A stretch of DNA of 64,000 nt, taken from NCBI RefSeq assembly GCF_014673215.1, contig NZ_JACWMS010000001.1:1054001-1118000 (forward strand). Reading direction: 5' to 3'. Positions 44,033 through 53,110 of this stretch are shown here, one piece after another (position 1 is the stretch's first letter; every line of letters begins with the position of its first letter). The translations under genes and the position numbers were made by a program. Under the pieces are notes generated by a model. It saw only the letters and a program-made list of their open reading frames with translations, made no database searches and had not been told where the DNA came from. This DNA comes from Gordonia hankookensis. Its GTDB lineage: Bacteria; Actinomycetota; Actinomycetes; Mycobacteriales; Mycobacteriaceae.

Positions 44033-45277
44033 CTAGTTGTTGACTGCGACGGTGTTCTCGAGCTTCGTATCAGCGTTGACGTCGCTGACCAGAATTGACT
44101 TGCTGCACAGAGACTTCAGTTGCGGAACGGCAGTGCCGTCACAGCTGAAGGTGAGGCCCGGTGCGGCAGGCAACGGAACATTCTTGGCGGACGACAGTGC
44201 CGTCATGAAAGCCTGTGGCGTGACCGGTCCGGTGAGCGACTTGCCGACCTCACCGAGCGACATCATCACCTGATAGCCGAGGTAGGCGAGGCCCGCCGGA
44301 TCGGTGCCGGCTGCGTAGGTGGCCATCACGCTGCGGTACAGCTCCGAGGAAGGATCATCCGAGTCGAGTTTGACCGTGGTGAATGCCTTTGCCCCGGTCA
44401 CTGCGTCGGCGCCCACACTGTCGATGACCTGCTTGTCCAGGCAGCTGGCGATGAGGTACTTCTTGACCGTCGGCGCCGCGGTCTGCAATGCCTTGATCGT
44501 CGAGATGCATTGGCTGGTCTCACCCAACACGGTGACGGCACCTGGATTGTCGGCCAGACCGGCGGTGATCTGAGGTGTCGGGTCCGCGGCAGACGCCGGG
44601 ATCGTGATGACGTCCATCTCGACACCCGCCTGCTTGAATGTCGGCACTCCGATCGCCTTCACCGAGGACGCGGCATCGCCCGCGTCCGAGATCACAACCG
44701 CGACCTTCTTGACTCCTTCTTTGGCCGCAGTGGCGGCTTGACCTGCAAATACAGCGAGGATGCCGCCCGAGAGCATGAACGAACCAGGCGTCATCATCTC
44801 GACCTGCGAGACGGGCGCCTGGGCCACGTAGGGAATGCCGGCGCCCGCAACGATCGGCAACATGACCGCACCCTGTGAGCCGAACGGTGCGACGACGACG
44901 GAGACCTTCTGTTCGACCATCTGGTTGGCACAACTCGTGGCCGACGCGGGGTCCTCCTGCTCCTTGCAGACGACCAGGTCGATCTTGTGACCACCGATCC
45001 CGCCGCCGTTGTTGTTCAGGTATTGCGTTGCGGCCTCACCACCTTCGCGGACCATCGGCACCGTGATCGGACCACCCTCCGGGGTGATGAAGCCGACCTT
45101 GATCGGGCTTCCGGTGGCTGCGTTCGACGGCAATGCCGAGGTGGCACCCGCGGAAGTGGTGGAATCCGAGGAACTGTCGTCGGCGCACGCCGACAATCCC
45201 CCCAGGGCGAGCACGGCGACGGCGCCGACCGTTGTCGCCGTGCGGAGGGCACGCTTGACCGATTGCGATGGTTTCAC
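44033..45277 (-). CDS. ABC transporter substrate-binding lipoprotein (LivK-type)
   Basis: This 414-residue protein has a lipoprotein signal peptide (MKPSQSVKRALRTATTVGAV, lipobox LSAC) and a type I periplasmic-binding fold with the LivJ/LivK-like GFITPEGGPITVPMV start. It starts with GTG at 45277 with AAGGGA upstream. It is the first gene of the transporter operon and would be anchored outside the membrane to deliver substrate to the fused permease. Substrate unknown. Confidence 0.92.
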   Translation of the reverse strand: MKPSQSVKRALRTATTVGAVAVLALGGLSACADDSSSDSTTSAGATSALPSNAATGSPIKVGFITPEGGPITVPMVREGGEAATQYLNNNGGGIGGHKIDLVVCKEQEDPASATSCANQMVEQKVSVVVAPFGSQGAVMLPIVAGAGIPYVAQAPVSQVEMMTPGSFMLSGGILAVFAGQAATAAKEGVKKVAVVISDAGDAASSVKAIGVPTFKQAGVEMDVITIPASAADPTPQITAGLADNPGAVTVLGETSQCISTIKALQTAAPTVKKYLIASCLDKQVIDSVGADAVTGAKAFTTVKLDSDDPSSELYRSVMATYAAGTDPAGLAYLGYQVMMSLGEVGKSLTGPVTPQAFMTALSSAKNVPLPAAPGLTFSCDGTAVPQLKSLCSKSILVSDVNADTKLENTVAVNN

Positions 45278-45378
45278 TGCTGGTCCCTTCAGAGGTGAAC
45301 GACGGACCCGGACGGTTCACGAGCCGCAGTGGAGCCGCCGGCCGAACATCGCGCTGGTCATGCAGCTTCCGGCAGAAC

Positions 45379-45392
45379 TGTAACGCGTTGCA
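45379..45392. promoter_or_regulatory. Near-palindrome over the transporter promoter
   Basis: TGTAACGCGTTGCA is an almost perfect inverted repeat and fits the fixed positions of the KstR consensus tnnAACnnGTTnnA. However, its variable bases differ from the best KstR sites. It overlaps the candidate -10 box of the transporter operon. A pattern with eight fixed bases is expected about once per 65 kb by chance, so the regulator is uncertain. Confidence 0.4.
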
Positions 45393-45594
45393 CTTGCCGT
45401 TCGGCTCGAATTGGAGAAACCCGACAACCCTGCCCCGCCGATCCAAGTTGGTCACTCGCCCAACATATTTAGCGCTCACGCCGGCACCCGCACGGCACGT
45501 CCGCGGCCCACCGGCGTTGGCATCTCGGTGACCACCAGCTTGCTCATGACTCACCCGAGCACCGGGCCGCGGACCGCGCGACCGTCGACGGTAG

Positions 45595-45600
45595 TAGCGT
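45595..45600 (+). promoter_or_regulatory. Candidate leaderless -10 box of the amidohydrolase gene
   Basis: TAGCGT lies exactly 7 bases before the GTG at 45608. The AAGGA directly next to that GTG is too close to serve as a Shine-Dalgarno sequence. Confidence 0.45.
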
Positions 45601-45607
45601 CGAAGGA

Positions 45608-46546
45608 GTGAACAGCGCTGTTCCCGACCGACCCGCATCCGCCGCCGAAAGCCTGCCAGAACCCTTCAGTTCGGCGGAGACCCAGCGTCTGCGTGACGCC
45701 TGGCAACACCTCGGCGTGCCCGGCCTGATCGACGTCCACACCCACTTCATGCCGAAACCGGTGATGGACAAGGTGTGGGCGTACTTCGACTCCGCGGGTC
45801 CCCTGATCGGACGCGAGTGGCCGATCGCCTACCGCGCCGACGAGGACGTCCGCGTCGCGACCCTGCAGGACTTCGGGGTGCGCGCGTACTCGTCCCTGGT
45901 CTATCCGCACAAACCGGACATGGCCGAGTGGCTGAACGGGTGGGCGGCCGATTTCGCGGCGCACCATCCCGACTGTCTGCAGACCGCGACGTTCTATCCG
46001 GAGGAGTCGGCGCCCGCCTACGTCTCGAAGGCCATTCAACACGGCGCGCGGGTGTTCAAGTGCCACATCCAGGTCGGCGACTTCTCACCGCTGGACTCTC
46101 TCCTCGACGGCGTCTGGGCGCAGATCGCCGACAGCCAGGTCCCGGTCATCATCCACTGCGGCTCGGGTCCGGCTCCCGGGACACATACCGGTCCAGACCC
46201 GATCGCCGCACTGCTGCACCGTTTCCCGTCGCTGCCGCTGATCATCGCGCACATGGGAACTCCCGAATACGTCGAGTTCCTCGATCTCGCCGAGCGCTAT
46301 CCGGAAGTACGGTTCGACACGACCATGTCGTTCACCGATTTCTCCGAGGAGGGCGCGCCGTTCCCGAAGAGCGAACTCCCCCGGTTGCGCGACCTCGGCG
46401 ACCGCATCATGTTCGGCAGCGACTTCCCGAACATCCCGTACCCGTATACCCACGCACTCGAGGCCGTCGCGCGCCTCGATCTCGGCGACGACTGGCTACG
46501 CGGTGTGCTCTATGAGAACGCCGCCGAGTTGTTCGGGGTCGGCTGA
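45608..46546 (+). CDS. Amidohydrolase-family (ACMSD-like) protein
   Basis: This 312-residue TIM-barrel protein has the metal-binding HxH in GLIDVHTHFMPK, a central FKCHIQVGDF, HCGSGP, AHMGTPEYVEF and the C-terminal Asp of MFGSDFPNIPY. This is the ligand pattern of the amidohydrolase_2 (ACMSD/decarboxylase) group, whose members decarboxylate or hydrate aromatic and related acids. It starts with GTG at 45608 and converges on an ABC ATPase gene 13 bp after its end. The substrate is unknown. Confidence 0.88.
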   Translation: MNSAVPDRPASAAESLPEPFSSAETQRLRDAWQHLGVPGLIDVHTHFMPKPVMDKVWAYFDSAGPLIGREWPIAYRADEDVRVATLQDFGVRAYSSLVYPHKPDMAEWLNGWAADFAAHHPDCLQTATFYPEESAPAYVSKAIQHGARVFKCHIQVGDFSPLDSLLDGVWAQIADSQVPVIIHCGSGPAPGTHTGPDPIAALLHRFPSLPLIIAHMGTPEYVEFLDLAERYPEVRFDTTMSFTDFSEEGAPFPKSELPRLRDLGDRIMFGSDFPNIPYPYTHALEAVARLDLGDDWLRGVLYENAAELFGVG

Positions 46547-46559
46547 GGCCGGCAGCCTC

Positions 46560-47315
46560 TCACAACACCTGAGACAGGAAGGCGCGCAGTCGTTCTGATT
46601 CCGCTGCGTCGAAGATCTGTTCGGGATTGCCGGTTTCCACCACGGCGCCGTGATCCATGAACAGGACGCTGTCGGAAACATTGCGGGCATAACCCATCTC
46701 GTGGGTGACGACGACCATCGTCATCCCCTGCTCGGCGAGGTCGGCCATCAGCGCCAACACCCCTTTGACGAGTTCCGGGTCGAGCGCCGACGTCGCCTCG
46801 TCGAAGAACATCACCTGCGGTTCCATCGCCAGCGCCCGGGCGATCGCCACGCGCTGTTGCTGTCCGCCGGACAGACTTCCCGGCCGCGCGTCGGCTTTGT
46901 TGGTCAGGCCGACGATCTCGAGCTGGCGCATCGCGACCGCACGGGCCTCCTCCTTGCCGAGACCGCGCAACTTACGCGGCCCGAGTGAGATGTTGTCCAC
47001 GACGGTCTTGTGCGGGAAGAGGTTGAAGTGCTGGAACACCATGCCGATCCGACGCCGGAGCTCGTCGGGATTGTCCCGCAGGACCGATCGGCCGTCGAGG
47101 AGCACGTCGCCCTGATCGGGTTCGTGCAGCCGGTTGAGCACTCGCAGCAGCGTCGACTTCCCGGACCCCGATGGCCCGATCACAGTCGTCGTGGTCCCTG
47201 CATCGACCTGGATGTCGACCCCGCGCAATACGTGGTTCTTGCCGAACGACAGGTGCAGGTCGGTACCGGTCAGGGAGACCGCCTCGCGTGCGGTGATGGT
47301 GTCCATTTCGCTCAT
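46560..47315 (-). CDS. Polar amino acid ABC transporter ATPase (GlnQ-type)
   Basis: This 251-residue ATPase has Walker [19 protein letters not shown], the Q-loop [12 protein letters not shown], signature [15 protein letters not shown] and Walker [15 protein letters not shown], the typical GlnQ form. ATG at 47315 overlaps the stop of the fused binding-protein/permease gene (ATGA). Together they would make an importer for glutamate, glutamine or a related polar amino acid. The longer open frame to 47891 is an overlap artefact. Confidence 0.93.
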   Translation of the reverse strand: MSEMDTITAREAVSLTGTDLHLSFGKNHVLRGVDIQVDAGTTTTVIGPSGSGKSTLLRVLNRLHEPDQGDVLLDGRSVLRDNPDELRRRIGMVFQHFNLFPHKTVVDNISLGPRKLRGLGKEEARAVAMRQLEIVGLTNKADARPGSLSGGQQQRVAIARALAMEPQVMFFDEATSALDPELVKGVLALMADLAEQGMTMVVVTHEMGYARNVSDSVLFMDHGAVVETGNPEQIFDAAESERLRAFLSQVL

Positions 47316-49141
47316 CCCTTCTCGACCGCGGTCACCGGCAGCGGGTCGTCTTCGACGTCGGCCGGACGGCCGGTGCGCAACCGGTTGTCGATGTGGTTCA
47401 CGAGGTGTGTGAGAGGAATCGTCAGCACGAGATAGACGATGCCCGCCGCCACCAGCGGCGAGAGGTTGCCGGTCTGCGCGTTGAGGTCCCGACCGACCGC
47501 GAACAACTCTCGTTGACTGGCGAGCAGGCCGAGGAAATAGACCAGTGAACTGTCCTTGATCAGGCTGATGAACTGATTCATCAGTGCTGGTAGGACGCGC
47601 CGCACACCCTGCGGGATCACGACGAGCCGCATCGACTGCCGATAGCTGAAACCGATGGCGCGTGAGGCCTCCATCTGCCCGTCGTCGACGCTCTGGATAC
47701 CCGAACGGAAGATCTCGCCGATGTAGGCAGCGGCGAGCAGTGCCAACGCGACGGCGCCGAGCCAATAGGGGTTGTTTCCGGTGAGGTTCTTGACCACCGG
47801 GCCCACCCCGAGACCGACGAGCAGGATCACCACCACGGCGGGCAGGCCGCGGAAGATGTCGGTGTACACGCGGGCAGGCCAGCGCAGCCATCGTGAGCGG
47901 GAGATGCCGGCAACGGCCAGCAGCATGCCGATGATGGTCCCGAGGACACCGGACACGAGCGACAGGATCAGGGTGTTGACCAGTCCGGTCTTGATCAGGT
48001 CGGGGAAGGACTCCCGGTAGAGGTCCCAGTTGAAGAACGTGCTGCCGAGTTGGGCGAAGGTTCCCTTCGGCGCGGTCGACTCCTCCGCCTTGCCCGCGTT
48101 CTCGGCTTCGTTCTCCTTGGCGATGGCGGCGAAATCCGGCAGTTTCGGCTCGGGTGCTGCCTTGCTGCCGGGTTTCCAGCCGTCCGGCAGTTCACGCGGT
48201 ACCCAGTCGGTGTACAGCTTCGCATAGGTGCCGTCGGCGATGATGGCGTCGAGTCCGGAGTTGAGCGCCGCGACGAGTTCCGGTTTGTTCTTGCCGACCG
48301 CCCAGGCAACGAAGTTGTTGACGCTGAAGGTGTTCTCGACGATGGCGGTGCCGTCACCGTCCTTCACCGCTCCTTCCGCCTGCTGTGAGGGCGCCACCCA
48401 GGCGTCGATCTGGCCGCTCTTCAGGTTCGCGTACGCGGTCGCATAGTCGGGGAACTTCACCGGGTCGAGCTTGAGCGTGTTGATCACGTAGTCGTCCTGG
48501 ACCGTGCCCTGGACGACGCCGATCCTGGTGGAGTCGCTCAGGTCCGAGAAGCTCTTGATCGATCCGCTCGTCGGTGCGACCAGCGAGAAATAGCCGAAGT
48601 CGTAGCCGTTGGTGAAGTCGACCGTCTTGCGTCGCTCGTCGGTGGTGGTGATCGACGACGACCCCACGTCGAACCGGTTGTTGGCCACCTGCGAGAGCAG
48701 TCCGGCGAACTCGGTCCCGGAGAACTGGATCTGCAGGCCGAGCTTGGCCGCGACCGCTTTGAGCAGCTCGTTGTCGAAGCCGGTGAAGACACCCTGACCG
48801 TTCACACAGATGCTGGGGCCGGCGTCGGACAGCGTGCCGACCGAGATCGTGCCGGGTTTCAGCAGGCCGAGAGCATTGGTGTCGATCTGGTCGACCGGGG
48901 TCGTGGTTGCGGTGGTGTAGCGGTCCTCGCCGCCCTGATCCGCCGCCGCCATGTTGGTCGGGGCCGCCGATGCCGACGCCGCACCGGCGGGCGTGCAACT
49001 GTCCGGCGGCGCGGCGGCAGCAGGCGGAGCCGCACCACCGACGGCGGCCATCAGACCGATCATGGCCACGACCACCAGGAATGCCAGGTGGCGGACCGGT
49101 CTGGGAGCGGAGCGAGCCGAGGCCGGACGGGTGGCAGTCAC
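47312..49141 (-). CDS. Fused amino acid-binding protein and permease
   Basis: This 609-residue protein begins with a signal-anchor ([18 protein letters not shown]). Residues about 90-330 are a class 3 extracellular solute-binding domain ([43 protein letters not shown]). Residues about 385-590 are a His/Glu/Gln-type permease ([42 protein letters not shown]). The binding domain is therefore tethered to its own transport channel. It starts with GTG at 49141. The fusion is known in other bacteria. Confidence 0.92.
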   Translation of the reverse strand: MTATRPASARSAPRPVRHLAFLVVVAMIGLMAAVGGAAPPAAAAPPDSCTPAGAASASAAPTNMAAADQGGEDRYTTATTTPVDQIDTNALGLLKPGTISVGTLSDAGPSICVNGQGVFTGFDNELLKAVAAKLGLQIQFSGTEFAGLLSQVANNRFDVGSSSITTTDERRKTVDFTNGYDFGYFSLVAPTSGSIKSFSDLSDSTRIGVVQGTVQDDYVINTLKLDPVKFPDYATAYANLKSGQIDAWVAPSQQAEGAVKDGDGTAIVENTFSVNNFVAWAVGKNKPELVAALNSGLDAIIADGTYAKLYTDWVPRELPDGWKPGSKAAPEPKLPDFAAIAKENEAENAGKAEESTAPKGTFAQLGSTFFNWDLYRESFPDLIKTGLVNTLILSLVSGVLGTIIGMLLAVAGISRSRWLRWPARVYTDIFRGLPAVVVILLVGLGVGPVVKNLTGNNPYWLGAVALALLAAAYIGEIFRSGIQSVDDGQMEASRAIGFSYRQSMRLVVIPQGVRRVLPALMNQFISLIKDSSLVYFLGLLASQRELFAVGRDLNAQTGNLSPLVAAGIVYLVLTIPLTHLVNHIDNRLRTGRPADVEDDPLPVTAVEKG

Positions 49142-49147
49142 CTCAGC

Positions 49148-49153
49148 ACATTA
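49148..49153 (-). promoter_or_regulatory. Candidate leaderless -10 box of the binding protein-permease gene
   Basis: TAATGT on the minus strand ends 6 bases before the GTG at 49141, and no Shine-Dalgarno sequence is visible. Confidence 0.45.
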
Positions 49154-49212
49154 GCGAGCGACGACCGCGAACACCCAACACTTCCGCTCATCACTGCGCG
49201 AAACCCCGGGTG

Positions 49213-49488
49213 TCAGACCGACCCTTGTGCCGCCATCCGCGCCCGCACCTCGGGACGGCGCAGCGGCGGCACGGTCTTGGGCGGCTGCCGTCGCTCGGGC
49301 AACACATCGAGCAGCGCATGGGTGGCCTCGGTGACCTGCTGCACGGCCATCTCGAAGGCCTCGACGTTGGCCGACGACGGATGCCGGATGCCACTCACCT
49401 TCCGGATGTACTGGCGGGCCGCAGCTTCGATCTCCTCGTCGGTGGCCGCGGGTTCCAGACCGCGCAGTTCGGTGATGTTGCGGCACAT
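49213..49488 (-). CDS. DUF2277 family protein
   Basis: This 91-residue protein starts MCRNITELRGLEPAATDEEI, the very conserved start of DUF2277 proteins. It has the further typical segment AARQYIRKVSGIRHPSSAN and a helical centre; the conserved Cys2 and His may bind a metal. I chose ATG at 49488 with GGGAG upstream; the longer frame to 49542 reads through repeat sequence. Function is unknown. It lies between the transporter and a quinone oxidoreductase gene, all on the minus strand but separated by 70-110 bp. Confidence 0.88.
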   Translation of the reverse strand: MCRNITELRGLEPAATDEEIEAAARQYIRKVSGIRHPSSANVEAFEMAVQQVTEATHALLDVLPERRQPPKTVPPLRRPEVRARMAAQGSV

Positions 49489-49501
49489 GGGGGGCTCCCT
49501 C

Positions 49502-49598
49502 GGTTTCGATACGTCTCCTCGCTCCGCTCGTCGACCACTCAACCAGCGGAGGAATCCGTCACCCTCCGCTCGTCGACTACTCGACCAGCGGAGGAATC
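49502..49598. repeat. REP-like element with two 35-bp direct copies
   Basis: After a GGTTTCGATACG motif (49502-49513), a 35-bp unit starting CTCCGCTCGTCGAC is repeated at 49522-49556 and 49564-49598 with two mismatches. Each unit has CTCCGCT and AGCGGAG as inverted 7-bp arms and can fold into a hairpin. Related sequence occurs at 55271-55665, so this is a dispersed palindromic family of the genome. Confidence 0.85.
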
Positions 49599-49600
49599 GC

Positions 49601-50569
49601 TCAGTCGGCGATCTTGACGACCGCTTTCCCCAGGATCCGCCCTTCGGCCAGATCGGTCAACGCCTTGGGCAGTTCGTCGAGCGAATAGGTGACGTTGACC
49701 TGCGGCTGGAGACCTGCCGCGATCATCTCGGCCAGTTCGTCGTGCAACATCTCCGGCACCCCGGGATGGGTTCGCACGTACTCGCCCCACGCGGCACCGA
49801 CGACGGAGATGTTGCGGAACAGCACCCGGTTGAGCTTGACCGTCGGGATACCGCCGGCAGCGAAACCGATCACCACGTAGCGCCCGTCGGGGGCGACCTG
49901 ACGAAGGGCCTCGTCGAAGACCTCACCGCCCGATGGGTCGATCATGACGTCCACGCCCTCGGGTGCGACCTCCCGGAGCTTGTCGCCCCAGCCATCTTCG
50001 AGCGCGACGATCTCGTCGGCACCCGCACTGCGCAGCAGCTCCTCGGCGCCCTTGCGATGGACGATGGCGATCACCTTGGCGCCCATCGCCTTTGCGACCA
50101 TGATCGAGGCGGTACCGACGCCACCCGCAGCGCCGAGGACACCGACGATCTCGCCGGGCGCGGTCTGTGCGCGGAGCTTCAGCGCGAACAACGCGGTCTG
50201 GTAGTTGATGCCCATCGCCGCACCCTGGTCGAAGGTCAGGCCTTCGGGTAGCGGCAACAACTGCTCGGGCGCCGCGGCGACCTGCTCGGCGAAGCCGCCG
50301 ACGATGGACGCCACCAGCACCTTGTCGCCCGCCTTCACCGACGAGCCGGCCGGAGCCTCGCGGACCACCCCGGCCACCTCGGTACCCGGGGTGAAGGGCG
50401 TCGGCATGCGCAGCTGATACTTGCCCTGACTCATCAGGAGGTCGGGGAAGCAGACACCACACGACTTGATGTCGACGAGGACCTGTCCGTCGGCCGGAGC
50501 GGGGTCTGCGACGTCGGTCAGTTCCAGTCCAGCGGGTCCCGTCTCGGCGGTGAGCACTTGTGCTTTCAT
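49601..50569 (-). CDS. NADPH:quinone oxidoreductase family protein
   Basis: This 322-residue medium-chain reductase lacks zinc ligands and has the quinone-oxidoreductase motifs CGVCFPDLLMSQGKYQ, FTPGTEVAGVV, the nucleotide loop GVLGAAGGVGTASI and VIGFAAGGIPTVKLN. It would reduce a quinone or enone with NADPH. ATG at 50569 (MKAQVLTAETGP) is chosen; the open frame to 50788 crosses the divergent methyltransferase gene. It appears leaderless and shares a 49-bp promoter region with that gene. Confidence 0.9.
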   Translation of the reverse strand: MKAQVLTAETGPAGLELTDVADPAPADGQVLVDIKSCGVCFPDLLMSQGKYQLRMPTPFTPGTEVAGVVREAPAGSSVKAGDKVLVASIVGGFAEQVAAAPEQLLPLPEGLTFDQGAAMGINYQTALFALKLRAQTAPGEIVGVLGAAGGVGTASIMVAKAMGAKVIAIVHRKGAEELLRSAGADEIVALEDGWGDKLREVAPEGVDVMIDPSGGEVFDEALRQVAPDGRYVVIGFAAGGIPTVKLNRVLFRNISVVGAAWGEYVRTHPGVPEMLHDELAEMIAAGLQPQVNVTYSLDELPKALTDLAEGRILGKAVVKIAD

Positions 50570-50576
50570 ACGGCTC

Positions 50577-50611
50577 ACCCTACGCGGCCACCGATATCGA
50601 CCGGATAGGAT
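50577..50611. promoter_or_regulatory. Back-to-back leaderless -10 boxes
   Basis: TAGGGT on the minus strand (50577-50582) is 7 bases before the ATG at 50569. TAGGAT on the plus strand (50606-50611) is 7 bases before the ATG at 50619. The two start codons are only 49 bp apart, so the -35 regions of both promoters must overlap. Confidence 0.5.
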
Positions 50612-50618
50612 CAGCGGT

Positions 50619-51308
50619 ATGACTGCATCGTCGGCAAGGACGCCGAACGCACCATCGCCGGAGCGTCTCAAAGTGGCCGAAGAGGCCCCCGGATTCATGC
50701 CCCTCGACGAGGCACAGACACTTTTCGAGATCGCGGGAGAGTATCTGGCCCAGCCGAATTCGACGCGGGTGGGGATCGAGATCGGCACCTACTGCGGCAA
50801 ATCCACCGTCTTCCTCGGCGCTGCCGCCGAACATTACGGGGCGACCATCGTGACGGTCGATCACCATCGCGGCTCCGAGGAGCACCAGCCCGGCTGGGAG
50901 TACCACGACAAGTCCCTCGTCGACCCGCACACCGGGACACTCGACACCTCGGCACGCTTCCGCCAGACCATGTACGACGCGGGTCTCGAGAACACGGTGA
51001 TCGGCATGCTCGCAGGGTCGACCCTCGCCGCAAAGGTGTGGGGCAAGCCGGCCGACTTCGTGTTCATCGACGGCGGCCACAGCATGCAGGCCGCGCAGAA
51101 CGACCTCGACGGCTGGGCGCCCTGGGTGCGGATCGGCGGCGCACTGCTCATCCACGACGTGTTCCCGAACCCGGAGGACGGTGGACGCCCGCCGTACGAG
51201 ATCTATCGTCAGGCGCTGGCCACCGGGCAGTTCACCGAGGTGCGGGCCGAGGGCTCACTGCGCGTGCTCCGTCGCGACGGCGGCGAGGTCGGCACCCCGC
51301 TGGGCTGA
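50619..51308 (+). CDS. Class I SAM-dependent methyltransferase
   Basis: This 229-residue protein has the MTase_24-type pattern: VGIEIGTYCGKSTVFLGAAA for S-adenosylmethionine binding, an acidic VTVDHHRGSEEHQ strand end and FVFIDGGHSMQAAQNDLDGW. The sequence is related to O-methyltransferases and rhamnosyl O-methylases that act on small molecules. It is monocistronic and probably leaderless. The acceptor is unknown. Confidence 0.85.
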   Translation: MTASSARTPNAPSPERLKVAEEAPGFMPLDEAQTLFEIAGEYLAQPNSTRVGIEIGTYCGKSTVFLGAAAEHYGATIVTVDHHRGSEEHQPGWEYHDKSLVDPHTGTLDTSARFRQTMYDAGLENTVIGMLAGSTLAAKVWGKPADFVFIDGGHSMQAAQNDLDGWAPWVRIGGALLIHDVFPNPEDGGRPPYEIYRQALATGQFTEVRAEGSLRVLRRDGGEVGTPLG

Positions 51309-51404
51309 CCCGCCCTGCCGCCGGAGGATGCCCGAGGTCCTCCCCCGGTCGTACTTCGTTCTTCGACTGCTGCCGGACGATGAAGCGACACCGGGGACGA
51401 ACCA

Positions 51405-52166
51405 TCAGGACATCATCGCCCGCACTTTGCCGAGCACGTCGGGGTAGCGCTGGAGATGCGCGCCGCCGTTCACATCGAAGGCGGCTCCGGTGATCCACGC
51501 GGCCTTGTCGGATGCGAGGAACACCGCCATGTCCGCGATCTCCTCCGGACGACCACTGCGGCCCAACGGAGTGTTCTCGATGTACTCGTCGGTGAGCCCC
51601 GGGACCATCGACAGTCCGGCCGTGAGCGGGGTGTCCACAACACCGGGCTGGATCGCGTTGACGCGAACCCGGCGCGGCGCCATCTCCAGCGCGGCCACCT
51701 CGACGAGCATCGTGGCACCGGCCTTCGAGGCACAGTAGGCACCGACACCGTTGCCGGGCTGACGCCCGTTCAGGGATGAGATCACGGTGATACTGCCACC
51801 CTCGACGACGCGTTGGCCTGCATGTTTGAGTACCAGAAACGATCCGGTGAGGCAGACGTCGATGGTGGTCTGCCAGTGGTCGAGCGGCAGTTCGGTGATG
51901 GCGCCGGGAATCGTCAGACCGGCACAACTCACGACGGCGTGCAGATCCTGCACCGCCTCGAAGCCCGCGGCCACCGATGCCTCGTCCGTCACGTCCATCG
52001 TCACCGCGGTGGTGGCACCGCCGATCTCGTCGGCGGCCGTCCGCGCCGCACCGGCGTTCACGTCGGCGATGGTGACGACATATCCCTCGGCGGCCAACGC
52101 CCGCGCGGTCGCCAGACCGATACCAGACGCTCCGCCGACGACGACCGCAGCACGCGTGCCGCTCAT
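51405..52166 (-). CDS. Short-chain dehydrogenase/reductase in the FMO operon
   Basis: This 253-residue SDR has VVVGGASGIGLATARAL, SCAGLTIPG, the Ser of VISSLNGRQ, YCASKAG and the C-terminal ITGAAFDVNGGAH. I chose ATG at 52166 (MSGTRAAVVVG), which overlaps the hydrolase stop by ATGA; the longer frame to 52469 lies inside that gene. It is the last gene of the monooxygenase-hydrolase-SDR operon and may oxidise the alcohol released by ester cleavage (inference). Confidence 0.9.
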   Translation of the reverse strand: MSGTRAAVVVGGASGIGLATARALAAEGYVVTIADVNAGAARTAADEIGGATTAVTMDVTDEASVAAGFEAVQDLHAVVSCAGLTIPGAITELPLDHWQTTIDVCLTGSFLVLKHAGQRVVEGGSITVISSLNGRQPGNGVGAYCASKAGATMLVEVAALEMAPRRVRVNAIQPGVVDTPLTAGLSMVPGLTDEYIENTPLGRSGRPEEIADMAVFLASDKAAWITGAAFDVNGGAHLQRYPDVLGKVRAMMS

Positions 52167-53110
52167 GAGGCACCGCCTGTGGCGGCCGTCTCGGATGCAG
52201 ACGTGAGGTGTGCGGTCAGAAATGACAGCTGATGCGCGACAGCGGGTTCGAACCAGTCCCTGCCCGCGAAGACGTCGAAGTGGTCGCACGGGTAGTGCCG
52301 CACCTCGGCGCGCGCCTTGAATCCCGCCTTCGCCGCGGCGTGGGGTGGTGCGCCCTGATCGAAGTCGGCGATCTGCATCAGGACCGGCGCGGTGATCGCA
52401 TCCGCAGACTTGTCGGCGCGGAAGTTGCCGAGTTCCAACCCGATCGACGCGTCCACCTCGTTGCGCCACGACGGGCCGGCGATCGCGAGATAGTCCTCGT
52501 AGAAGCCCGGCGACGTCAGCGCGGCCTTCTCCCCCGGCCTCCCGACCACCGGCATCATCGTCGGCGGCCGTCCCATCTTGCCTGCGAGCGCACTACCGAT
52601 GCCGACGGCGGTCGATCGCGCCATCGCAGCTGCACCGACCTGTGGATAGTGGTGCACTCCGGCCGCGAGACCGTTGACCAGCGGCACCATCGCGATCACC
52701 GCGCAGACGTCGGACCGGCCTGCGGCCACGACCAGCGTATGACCACCGGATTGCGAGACGCCCCAGAGGATCACGCGCTCGGGGTCGACCCCCTCCTGAC
52801 GCTTGGCCGCGACGATCGCCGCGCGATAGTCGTCGGCCTGTCCGGCCATCGAGATCCGTTGCCGTGGTTCGCCGCCCGATAGGCCGAACCCTCGGTAATC
52901 GAAGGCGAACACCGCGAGTCCGGCGTCGGCCAGGCGCTGCGCGTACGGCTCCAGACCGGAGTCCTTGGTGCCGGCGAACCCATGTGCCATCACCACCACG
53001 GGCCGGCCCGCCGGGGTGTCGAACTCTGACGAGTCGGCGCCCGGGAAGTACCAGGCGTCACAGCCTGTTCCGTGGGAATCGAAGGTGATGGTCGTCCTGG
53101 TCGTCGTCAC
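52163..53110 (-). CDS. Alpha/beta hydrolase
   Basis: This 315-residue hydrolase has the oxyanion region VMAHGFAGTKDSG, the nucleophile elbow GVSQSGGH, IADFDQGAPP with a likely catalytic Asp, and CDHFDVFAG with the His. The GLEPYAQRLADAGLAVFAFDYRGFG stretch is typical of esterase-like members. It starts with GTG at 53110, overlapping the monooxygenase stop (GTGA). It may cleave an ester formed by the monooxygenase (inference). Confidence 0.9.
   Translation of the reverse strand: MTTTRTTITFDSHGTGCDAWYFPGADSSEFDTPAGRPVVVMAHGFAGTKDSGLEPYAQRLADAGLAVFAFDYRGFGLSGGEPRQRISMAGQADDYRAAIVAAKRQEGVDPERVILWGVSQSGGHTLVVAAGRSDVCAVIAMVPLVNGLAAGVHHYPQVGAAAMARSTAVGIGSALAGKMGRPPTMMPVVGRPGEKAALTSPGFYEDYLAIAGPSWRNEVDASIGLELGNFRADKSADAITAPVLMQIADFDQGAPPHAAAKAGFKARAEVRHYPCDHFDVFAGRDWFEPAVAHQLSFLTAHLTSASETAATGGAS

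Larger units (their letters stand above)
45278..45607. other. Divergent intergenic region (330 bp)
   Basis: This gap separates the substrate-binding protein gene (minus) from the amidohydrolase gene (plus). It holds a -10-like TACAGT on the minus strand (45377-45382) overlapped by the palindrome TGTAACGCGTTGCA (45379-45392), and a leaderless-type TAGCGT on the plus strand. The remainder shows no gene with a ribosome-binding site. Confidence 0.6.
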
